DNA of 9,266 bases. Source: Methylococcaceae bacterium (lineage in GTDB: Bacteria > Pseudomonadota > Gammaproteobacteria > Methylococcales > Methylococcaceae). The stretch is taken from contig VEPB01000219.1 of the NCBI GenBank assembly GCA_012026715.1, positions 1 to 9,266 on the forward strand. The letters are read 5' to 3'. A program made the translations under genes and the position numbers. This document shows positions 1 through 6,600 of this stretch, piece by piece; the stretch's first letter is position 1; each line of letters opens with the position of its first letter. The notes under the pieces are model-generated. The model had not been told where the DNA came from. It ran no database searches and worked only from the letters and a program-made list of their open reading frames with translations.

Positions 1-1
1 C

Positions 2-151
2 CGCTCGACCCGCTACCGCCGCAGTTTCGCCCTGAGCAGCGAGTTGGACACCGACAGCATCGAGGCTTCCCTCAAGGACGGCGTGCTCAGCCTGCGCATT
101 CATAAACGGCCCGAGTCGCGCCCGCGCAAAATCGAGGTCAGCGTCCACTGA
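2..151 (+). CDS. Small heat-shock protein (Hsp20/alpha-crystallin family), C-terminal part
   Basis: The gene enters from the left edge, so only the last 49 codons and the TGA stop (149-151) are visible. The translation contains the signature end of an alpha-crystallin domain: the stretch SIEASLKDGVLSLRIHK, where the A-x-x-x-x-G-V-L-x-L motif forms the conserved beta-8/beta-9 strands, followed by a short basic tail ending KIEVSVH. Hsp20 proteins are cytoplasmic ATP-independent holdases that keep unfolding proteins soluble until DnaK/ClpB act. A heat-shock cbpA-cbpM operon lies about 2 kb downstream on the other strand, which suits a stress-response neighbourhood. Start, promoter and N-terminal domain are outside the window. 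No I-x-I/V motif in its classical form is obvious, although KIEVSV resembles one. Confidence 0.9.
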   Translation, partial: RSTRYRRSFALSSELDTDSIEASLKDGVLSLRIHKRPESRPRKIEVSVH

Positions 152-497
152 CCCCCGGCGCCCCGCCGGTTCTGCCGGCTTCCAGAGGTTTAGAACACGC
201 GCATTGGTTGTTGAGATAGCTGGCTCGGTGAGGACCCCGGTGAACTTCGGCGCCTGCGCGCCGCTGCCGAAGCGTTGCAGTGACCTTGGGGCCTCGTCCT
301 TTGCCAACGAGGCCGCCAAGGGCACAAAACTCGGTATGGGTACCGGCTCAGGACAAAGCCGGTACCCGAGGCTTCACCAGCAAAGGCGCAAGGTCCCGCA
401 GTAGATCAGCCACTTATAGCCAGCTTTCACTTTGATGTCCTTGCGCCCACAAGGAACGAAAAGGTCGATGGAAAGATATCGGTAACAGAAGGTTATC
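152..497. other. Gene-free stretch with four strong stem-loops
   Basis: No convincing gene lies between the converging Hsp20 gene and the exported-protein gene. The stretch is unusually rich in perfect inverted repeats. Stem A pairs CTTCGGC 245-251 with 266-272. Stem B pairs 284-297 with 307-321: 14 base pairs with one bulged G at 315 and a 9-nt loop. Stem C pairs GGGTACCGGCT 338-348 with 357-367: 11 perfect base pairs and an 8-nt loop. Stem D pairs GGCGCAAGG 385-393 with 439-447; CCTTG 439-443 can alternatively pair with CAAGG 450-454. A weaker hairpin (165-169 with 175-179) sits just after the Hsp20 stop. None is followed by a T-run on either strand, so simple intrinsic terminators are not supported. 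It could be a structured RNA, a repeated palindromic element, or a bidirectional transcription barrier. On the minus strand a short open frame ends at 374; I do not recognise it. Confidence 0.6.
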
Positions 498-1418
498 TCA
501 AGAGGCAGGACAAGAACACATTAGTGAGGCTGGCAAGCATCCAATGCCGTTTTGATCCACTCCTGACCAATGGTACCCGTCTCCCCACGCATCACGGATC
601 GTTGCGCGTCGGTTTCTAGCCGAGCCTTGAGCCCAAATCCACCCAGTATATCCTTGGAGAACCGTCTGTTTCGCACTGGTAGTCCATGAGCACCAGATGA
701 AACAAGATTCATACTCCAAAGCCTGTGTAACGTTGCCACGGTAAGGGTAAGCGGCTGTCCAGATATACGAGAGATTCCGTGTCACGGTGGCGTCGCCTGT
801 ACGGTAAAGATTACAGTAACAGAAGGTATCTGACTGTGGACTGTAATACAGCCGGAACCAGTCGCCCGAACCGACAGGATAGCTTGTGGTCTGTAAGTTC
901 GATGATTGAACTTGGCCTTGTCCGTTGCCACTCCCTGCACGGTTGGCTGCCTTGTCCGGTTCAGGCAGGACATCTTGGAGGGGATGTTGTCCCAAGGATG
1001 GCGGCGCAGCGGACTTAGCCGCCTCGACCCGGCGATGCGCCGCGATGAGTGCTCGTGGGGGGGGGCCACCGCCTGACAGAGCCTCATATATTTCCAACGA
1101 GTTGAGCGATTCAATATCCTGTACACTAACGCCATTGATCATGTCAGCACGGGATCGTTGCCTCAAACCTACCGGCGTCTGAGCCATGATGACGATCTCC
1201 CCCGGCATCGGCTCTTGAAATTGGACAAGGCTACCGTCCTTCAGGCTAAGAGTAGTAAGCACGACGTTCGGTGATTCTTGACCGGGAGCATCCGGTTGCA
1301 ACGATGTACCCGACTCTGTGGCTACCGGTGAGGCATACACGATACCTGTCGATGCCAGTATCACGATACCAAGCCACAAAGAATACAATACCCTTGCGAA
1401 AGCTCTAAGACTAAACAT
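498..1418 (-). CDS. Exported Cys- and aromatic-rich protein of unknown family
   Basis: I do not recognise the family. The 306-residue product starts with a clear signal peptide: basic n-region (R5, R9), hydrophobic core at about residues 11-28, and a likely cleavage after VYA (residue 29). Residues 30-180 are poor in cysteine, partly low complexity (Pro, Gly, Ser, Gln) and probably a linker or propeptide. Residues 180-306 hold most of the Trp and Tyr and all the cysteines (CYC near 200, CFIWC near 240, C and CSC at the end), which suggests a disulfide-stabilised extracytoplasmic beta domain. ATG at 1418 is preceded by GGGGA with a 7-nt spacer. A C9 tract (coding strand) covers codons 118-121. 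Codon use is less GC-rich than in the chaperone and regulator genes, hinting at a different history. A tandem 11-bp repeat lies 193 bp upstream of the start. The gene converges on Hsp20. Confidence 0.75.
   Translation of the reverse strand: MFSLRAFARVLYSLWLGIVILASTGIVYASPVATESGTSLQPDAPGQESPNVVLTTLSLKDGSLVQFQEPMPGEIVIMAQTPVGLRQRSRADMINGVSVQDIESLNSLEIYEALSGGGPPPRALIAAHRRVEAAKSAAPPSLGQHPLQDVLPEPDKAANRAGSGNGQGQVQSSNLQTTSYPVGSGDWFRLYYSPQSDTFCYCNLYRTGDATVTRNLSYIWTAAYPYRGNVTQALEYESCFIWCSWTTSAKQTVLQGYTGWIWAQGSARNRRATIRDAWGDGYHWSGVDQNGIGCLPASLMCSCPAS
1057..1065. repeat. Nine-G homopolymer (C9 on the coding strand) inside the exported-protein gene
   Basis: Nine consecutive G on the plus strand encode the end of Gly118 and Pro119-Pro121 of the minus-strand gene. 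It is the longest homopolymer I noticed in the window. Slippage by one base would put the second half, including the whole Cys-rich domain, out of frame; one of the shifted frames stays open to a stop at 782. Confidence 0.8.
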
Positions 1419-1811
1419 ATATCTATCCCCGCTCTAGAAATAGTGGACTTGGTCATCCAGTGCCGACACATTCCCCTTCAATTTCAGGATTCGGCTCTGC
1501 ATTTAATCCACGCGTTTGAACGATATTCCATTGACGGTTATAAGCGGGCTTTCGGCGTTTGCGTTAATCTTCCGGCTTGCTTACCGTCGCAATCACCATA
1601 ACCCGACACCGGTAACGGATGGGTAACAGATACGAAAAATGCGGCGTGGCTTGGAGGCACTCGATTATTCGATTACGGGCGTAACCCGCCTGGTGCGCGC
1701 TGGAGTTAGGCGGCTCGATTCATGGGCCATTCCTCGACCTCATCCCCGAGGGCATGAGGCCGCAGCATGCGGAAATCCTCTCGACCCGCTGCCGAATCAA
1801 TCAGCGATTCC
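1419..1811. other. Intergenic region upstream of the exported-protein gene, downstream of cbpM
   Basis: These 393 bases hold the candidate control region of the leftward exported-protein gene (tandem repeat 1611-1631, possible -10 at 1600-1595) and a long leader of about 170 nt. Next to cbpM, the minus strand has a coding-like open frame from before the cbpM stop to TAA at 1706, whose tail reads ESLIDSAAGREDFRMLRPHA and continues to about 1709. It overlaps cbpM in another frame and has no start of its own, so it may be a decayed fragment or chance. No terminator with a T-run was found after cbpM. Confidence 0.5.
1595..1631 (-). promoter_or_regulatory. Tandem 11-bp-period direct repeat with possible -10, upstream of the exported-protein gene
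   Basis: On the plus strand GGTAACGGAT (1611-1620), one G, then GGTAACAGAT (1622-1631): two near-identical decamers at an 11-bp period. In gene orientation the units read CTGTTAC and CCGTTAC with 4-nt spacers, the heptamer-plus-four layout of OmpR/PhoB/SARP operators. Ten bases beyond the gene-proximal copy is TATGGT (1600-1595), a 4/6 match to a -10 box, and no good -35 precedes it, as expected for an activator-dependent promoter. The same repeat occurs at 7638-7658. The repeat is seen directly; binding protein and promoter are inferred. Confidence 0.6.
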
Positions 1812-2132
1812 CTAAACTCCGGGGAGTCGCGCCCGCAGTGCCCGCATTTCCGTCTCCAGATCCTCGATCCGTTCCAGCAACTGCAGCACCAGCGCCAGGC
1901 CGTGGGGCTCCAGCTCAAAATCCCGCCGCAGGCGGCAAGCTCTCTGCAAAACGAACAATCGGTCGGCGCTGAAGCGCCAGGGCGTGGCAGCAAGATCCAC
2001 CGGTGTCACCAGACCTTCGTCCACCCAATGGCGTAGCTCAACGGCCGTCAAGCCGGCCAGTTCAGCCAGTTCATCCAGGGAAAACTGGTAATGCTCATGC
2101 AGCCAGAAGGCCTCGGAAAGTCCGCTCGGCAT
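1812..2132 (-). CDS. cbpM: Chaperone modulator CbpM
   Basis: The 106-residue product matches the CbpM family in size (about 100 residues) and layout. A MerR-like helix-turn-helix half covers about residues 17-45 (FSLDELAELAGLTAVELRHW, then VDEGLVTP), followed by a short wing region (WRFSADRLF, 52-60) and two long helices, the last rich in Leu, Glu and Arg (about 76-102). In E. coli CbpM binds the J domain of CbpA and inhibits both its co-chaperone activity and its DNA binding. That role is taken from the family. Translation is probably coupled to cbpA: the two genes are 3 nt apart, and a strong Shine-Dalgarno (GGAGGTG, 2143-2137) overlaps the cbpA stop codon six bases before the ATG. The gene is the last of a two-gene operon read leftward. 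Confidence 0.92.
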   Translation of the reverse strand: MPSGLSEAFWLHEHYQFSLDELAELAGLTAVELRHWVDEGLVTPVDLAATPWRFSADRLFVLQRACRLRRDFELEPHGLALVLQLLERIEDLETEMRALRARLPGV

Positions 2133-2135
2133 GGT

Positions 2136-3074
2136 TCACCTCCGCTGAAAGTGCTCCCTGGGGTTGAATCGGGAATGCTCCGCCCAGTCCTGCAAGAGCG
2201 CCTTCTCCCGATCGCTCACCGCAGCCGGAACGACGATCTGCGGGATGGCATAAAGACTGCCGGCGCCGGCGTGGGGCCGCGGCCGGCCGCGGTCGCCGAT
2301 ACGCAATTGCTGCCCGGCGCGCGTCCCGGGAGGCGCCTTGAGACGCACGGCGCCACCCAGGGGCGGCACTTCCACGGTGGTGCCGAGCACCGCCTCCCAG
2401 GGAGCCAGGGGCAGGTCGATGTATAAATCGTGGCCATTGACCCGAAAGAGGGGATGGGGCAGCAGACTGATGGTGATGTAGAGGTTGCCGTCCGCCCCCC
2501 CATGGCTGCCCTTGCCGCCTTGGCCAGGCAGGCGCAGCCGCTGGCCCTCGGTGGCTCCCTTGGGTATCCGCGCCTTCACGGTTTTGGGTCGATGGTGGAC
2601 AAAGCCACGTTCATCCGGTTCCGACGCGTTCAGAGTCAAGGTCAGCTCGGTTCCGGCGTAGGCTTGCTCCAGGGAAATCTTGGCGTTGAACTCGTAGTCC
2701 TGACCGGGCCTGGGCACCTTGCTTCCGGCGCCGGACGCGCGCGCATTGCGCCCGGCAAAAGAGGCGAACAGATCCGCCAGATCCAGATCCTCGAAGGTGA
2801 ACGGCGTATCGGCGAAGTGCTTCTCCCAATCCGGCGGCGGCCTGAAGTCCTGGCCGGGCTGATAACTGCCCAACTGGTCGTAGGCGGCACGCTTCTCCGG
2901 ATCCTTCAGCGTCTCATAGGCTTCCGCGACGTCCTTGAAGCGCTCCTCGGCATCCGTTTCCTTCGAGACGTCCGGGTGAAACCTGCGCGCCAACCTGCGA
3001 TAGGCCTTCTTGATCTCTTCGGCCGACGCCTTCCGATCGACGCCCATGATCTGGTAATAGTCTTTGTATTTCAT
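2136..3074 (-). CDS. cbpA: CbpA-type DnaJ-like co-chaperone
   Basis: A class B J-domain protein of 312 residues (E. coli CbpA has 306). Residues 1-70 form the J domain, beginning MKYKDYYQIMGV, with the invariant HPD at 33-35 in RRFHPDVSK and the family KRAAYDQLG at its end. It has no cysteine zinc-finger cluster, which separates it from DnaJ itself. A linker with FTFEDLDLADLFASF (about 95-110) leads into two C-terminal substrate-binding domains (DYEFNAKISLEQAY; LYIDLPLAPWEAVLG; VRLKAPPGTRAGQQLR). It stimulates the DnaK ATPase and delivers substrates; E. coli CbpA also binds curved DNA. I chose ATG 3074 because CbpA homologues start M-(K/E)-x-K-D-Y-Y. The in-frame ATG at 3113 would begin about 3 nt from the predicted transcription start. 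The Shine-Dalgarno at 3074 is weak (GTGAG). It is followed by cbpM. Confidence 0.95.
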   Translation of the reverse strand: MKYKDYYQIMGVDRKASAEEIKKAYRRLARRFHPDVSKETDAEERFKDVAEAYETLKDPEKRAAYDQLGSYQPGQDFRPPPDWEKHFADTPFTFEDLDLADLFASFAGRNARASGAGSKVPRPGQDYEFNAKISLEQAYAGTELTLTLNASEPDERGFVHHRPKTVKARIPKGATEGQRLRLPGQGGKGSHGGADGNLYITISLLPHPLFRVNGHDLYIDLPLAPWEAVLGTTVEVPPLGGAVRLKAPPGTRAGQQLRIGDRGRPRPHAGAGSLYAIPQIVVPAAVSDREKALLQDWAEHSRFNPREHFQRR

Positions 3075-3122
3075 CGGCCGCTCACGAAAACCCACGCCCG
3101 GCGAATCGCCCATCTAGCCTGG

Positions 3123-3151
3123 AAATAGGCCCTCCCTACCCAATTTTCAAG
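3123..3151 (-). promoter_or_regulatory. Sigma32-type heat-shock promoter of cbpA-cbpM
   Basis: On the minus strand a perfect CTTGAAA -35 (3151-3145) is followed, after 14 bases, by GCCTATTT (3130-3123), which matches 5 of the 7 defined positions of the sigma32 -10 consensus CCCCATNT. Transcription would begin near 3116, giving a leader of about 42 nt to the ATG at 3074. The arrangement fits the heat-shock function of the operon. Confidence 0.65.
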
Positions 3152-3323
3152 TAGGGGGAATCCAGCCATTGGGACGGTAGCGGCCGATGCAGGTGCGTCG
3201 GAGGGTCTCCGGGATCAGGTCGATGCGGTAGAGCCTGCGGTCCTCGTCGACCTGGGCCGCCGTCAGGTTGGCGCAGTCCACCGCCGTCGTAGTGCGACCT
3301 CCCCCTGCACCTGGCACACCGGC
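3147..3323 (-). pseudogene. Coding-like remnant upstream of cbpA
   Basis: The minus strand has an open frame of 59 codons, including the stop, from just after an in-frame TGA (3326-3324) to TGA at 3149-3147; a GTG at 3317 would be the only start and has no clear Shine-Dalgarno. The translation ends with VDCANLTAAQVDEDRRLYRI and then DLIPETLRRTCIGRYRPNGW. Its codons use G or C almost always at the third position and the residue mix is protein-like, unlike a random frame. The part before VDCANL reads better in another frame (EPVCQVQGEV), suggesting an old frameshift. I do not recognise the family. The stop codon lies within the -35 element of the cbpA promoter. A real small gene is possible, but a decayed 3' end is more likely. 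Confidence 0.35.
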
Positions 3324-3458
3324 TCAGAGATTTTTCCCGATGCCATCTACCGACGGAAATCGTCAACAACGTGCCTCACCTTTTCATGAGGTTACAGCCA
3401 CGATCGCCACAAAACCTCAGTACGCGCCTTTCTGCACAAACTGGCGATAAACCTGTTC

Positions 3459-3487
3459 GTTCAAAATTGTTCATCGGCAGCTATCTT
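3459..3487 (+). promoter_or_regulatory. Possible promoter/direct repeat in front of the STAND-SARP regulator gene
   Basis: Two GTTCA units (3459-3463 and 3469-3473) are separated by AAATT, a 10-bp period, and 8 bases further is TATCTT (3482-3487), a 4/6 match to a -10 box. Known SARP operators contain CGTTCA-like heptamers about 8 bp before the -10, so an autoregulatory site is conceivable. The period is 10 rather than 11 bp and the units differ from the GGTAAC repeats, so this is weak. A separate -10-like TATGAT at 3513-3518 has no suitable -35. Confidence 0.25.
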
Positions 3488-3623
3488 GCTTCCGGCCTCG
3501 TCGACCTTTGGATATGATCGGCGCCCTGCGGACCCGATGTGCAAGTCCCTCTGGCAGGTGGGATAGCCCTGCCGGTGAAGGTTGCCCGTGGCCCGCATCA
3601 AACAACGATGGAGGTCCACGGAA

Positions 3624-6600
3624 ATGACCGCGTGGCTGGAAAGTCCCACTCTTCCTGCACGGCTGGTGAGGCCAGAGCCCGACCGGATCTATCCCCGCGA
3701 GCGCCTGTTTCAGTTCCTGGACCAAGCGCGGGGCAGTCCCCTCGTCTGGATCGACGCGCCCGGCGGCAGTGGCAAGACCATGCTGGCGGCCAGCTATGCC
3801 GAGCATCGCGGATTGGATGCGCTCTGGTACCAGCTGGACGAACGGGAAAACGACACCGCTAGCCTGTTCCACCATCTCTCCCTTGCCGCGCAACAGCGTG
3901 AACCCGCCGCTCCACCGCTGGCACCGTTGACGCCCGAGTATCTGGGGGGCTTGCGGAGCTACTCCCGCAATTTTTTTGAAAAGCTGTTTCAGCGTCTGAA
4001 GCCGCCGGCCTTGTTGGTGCTGGACGACTACCACGAACTCGCTGAGGGCGCGGCGCTTCACCAACTGCTGCGCGACGCCGCCGAGTCGGTTCCGGTCGGG
4101 GTCAACGTCCTGGTGCTCAGCCGCAACGAACCGCCGGCTACCTATTCCCGGCTCCAGGCCCACGGCCGGTTGCACCGGCTCACGTGGGCCGAGCTGCGGC
4201 TGGATCTGCAGGAGTCCCTGGGGCTGGCGGAGCTGCGGTCCGATAACGTTGCCGACTGCCGTTGGGTGGAACATTGCCATCGCGAGGCGGATGGCTGGAC
4301 CGTCGGCCTGATCCTGCTGCTGAACCGTCCGGCTGGAGTCACCGAGCCAGGCACGACGCAGCAACTGCTGTTCGGCTACATCGCCGGGGAAATCTTCGAG
4401 CGGCTACCGGAGGAAACCCGCCGCGTGCTGCTGCAATCGGCGGTTCTGCCCGACCTGAGCCCGCCCGTGGTCGACCGCCTGACGGGCTGCGCTCATGCCG
4501 GCCGGCTGCTGGCCGAATTGCACGGCGGTAATGCCCTGATCGAGCGCAGCGACGGCGGCGCCTATCGGCTGCACCCGCTGTTTCGCGAGTTTCTGTTAAG
4601 CCGGGGCGATGGAGATCTGGATGAGCCCGCGCGGCGCGAACTGCGCAGCCGTGCCGCCGAGGCCCTGGCGGAAGCGGGACGCTGGGACGATGCGGCCCTG
4701 CTGCTGGTGGCGGCTGAGGACTGGCAGGGCTTGGGCGAGGTGATCCCCAAGCTGGCGCCGCAGATGCTGGCGCGGGGACTCCATCAAACGCTGCTGCAGT
4801 GGCTGGAATCGATGCCTGCATCATTTCTGGACGCCGACGGCTGGCTGCTCCACTGGCTCGGTGCCGCCCGCACGCCCTACGACCAGGCCGCCGCCCGGCG
4901 GGTGCTGGAACGGGCCTACGCGGTATTCGAGGGGCAGGACGATGCCACCGGACTCTATCAGACCTGGTGCGCTATTATCGAAAGCTGTATGGCCGAGTTT
5001 TCCGATGTGGCCGACCTGGACCGCTGGCTGCCGCGTTTTGAGGATTTGCATGCCCGTCACCCGCGGTTTCCTTCGCAAGAGATCGAAATCCGGGTCTTCG
5101 CTAACCTCTTGGCCTACAGCTTCAATCGGCCCGATCACCCGCATCTGCCGGGCTGGGCCGCCCATGCCGCAGGTCTCCTGGATTCCTGCCGCGATCCCGT
5201 GCAATTGGTGATGCTGGGCGGCGCCCTCATGCACGCTCACCTGTGGCGGGGCAGATTGCCGGGAGTGGGCGCCTTCCTGCGGCGCATCGAGCCGAATCTG
5301 GCCCTGGCGGATCTGCAGCCGCTGGTTGCCGTGACTCTCTACGTTTGCGCGTCCTCATATTACCAGTGCACCGGCGAGGGCGAACGTTGCCTGGAAGTGG
5401 TCCAGCGCGGCCTGGAACTGGCGGATGCCAGCGGGGTTCATGCGCGCGACGCCGTGCTTGCCGGCGCGGGTATCTATGGAGCCCTGGCGGTGGGTGATCC
5501 GCTGCTTGCCAAAGCCATGGTCGATAAAGTCAGGGCCGCGACTCGCCCCAACAGCTGTCTCGAACAGGGCCATTATCACTTCATGCTGGGTCTCGATGCG
5601 CTGGGGTCGGGCGATTATGAAGACGGTATCGGCCATCTGCGGACAGCTATGGAATTCACCGAACGCAGCGGTGTGCTCTTTCCCCATACGCTCACTTTGG
5701 AATTTCTGGCCCATGCTCTGTTTCGCATAGGCGAGGACGAGGAGGCACGGGAAGTTCGGAAGCGCGCATACTGGTTGGCCGACCGGGTCGGCAACGCGAT
5801 GCTCCACCATTTGATCCTGTTGGATGAGGCCGACATCCAGCTCCATCGGGGGCGGCCCGATCGGGCACTGGAACCGCTGCGTCAGGCGCTGACCATCAGC
5901 CGGGAAAACGGTGGACTGGTGCTGTGCTATCTGGGGCGGGAGGACCTGGCCCGGCTCTACGCCGCCGCGCTGGAGGCCGATATCGACGTGCCCTATGTCC
6001 AGAGCCTGATCCGCCGCATGAAGCTGAAGCCGCCGGCCGGGGAGCCGGCGGCGGAGCGTTGGCCGTGGCCGTTGCGTATCTACACCCTGGGTCGGTTCTC
6101 CGTGGTGGCCGACGATCGGCCCCTGGAATTCGCCGGCAAGGTAAAGCGTAAACCCTTGGACCTGTTGCGGGCATTGATCGCCCTGGGAGGCCGGCAGGTG
6201 CCGGAGCAACGGCTTGCCGATGCGCTGTGGCCCGATGCCGACGGCGCTGCCGGCTATCGCGCCCTGGTCACCACCGTCCAAAGGCTGCGCCAGTTGCTGG
6301 GCCATCCGGAAGCCGTCGAATTCAAAGGCGGCCAGCTGAGCCTCGATCCGGCAGTGGCTTGGGTCGACGTTTGGGCCTTCGAGCGTCAGCTGGGGCAGGC
6401 CGAGGGCACCGTCAACGGCCAAGCGACGGAGCTGTGCGAGTGCACCCTGCGGTTCTACCGCGGCCCTTTCCTGGACGACATCGATGAGCCGTGGGCCATC
6501 ACCCGGCGCCAACGACTGTCTGCCAAGTTCCGCCACCACATCCTCTGCCACGGCCAAGGCCTGGAGCGCGGCGGCGGGGCCGATTCCGCCATCACCCTCT

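Noticed and set aside
165..179. Intrinsic terminator after Hsp20
   Set aside because: The stem is only 5 bp and no T-run follows.
204..404. 66-codon plus-strand frame in the stem-loop region
   Set aside because: No Shine-Dalgarno, no protein-like composition, and it coincides with long inverted repeats.
245..454. Retron, group II intron or integron attC array
   Set aside because: No reverse transcriptase, intron boundary or integrase motif is visible, and the stems do not match conserved cores I know.
1611..1631. Definite Pho box
   Set aside because: CTGTTAC-N4-CCGTTAC resembles CTGTCAT-N4-CTGTCAT in layout, but the spacers are not AT-rich, the core differs, and no phosphate gene is near; kept only as an alternative.
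3075..3113. Upstream in-frame ATG for cbpA
   Set aside because: CbpA proteins begin at the M-x-x-K-D-Y-Y position, and the sigma32-like promoter would leave about a 3-nt leader.
3582..3623. TTG start 14 codons upstream of the STAND-SARP ATG
   Set aside because: ATG 3624 has a good GGAGG at 9 nt; the extension has no clear Shine-Dalgarno and is basic, unlike the family start.
3968..3974. T7 run in the regulator gene as a slippage site
   Set aside because: Only seven bases encoding Asn-Phe-Phe; the frame continues normally on both sides and nothing suggests switching.
3471..4364. 297-codon minus-strand frame overlapping the ATPase domain
   Set aside because: Antisense shadow with no recognisable domain; the plus strand carries the Walker A motif here.
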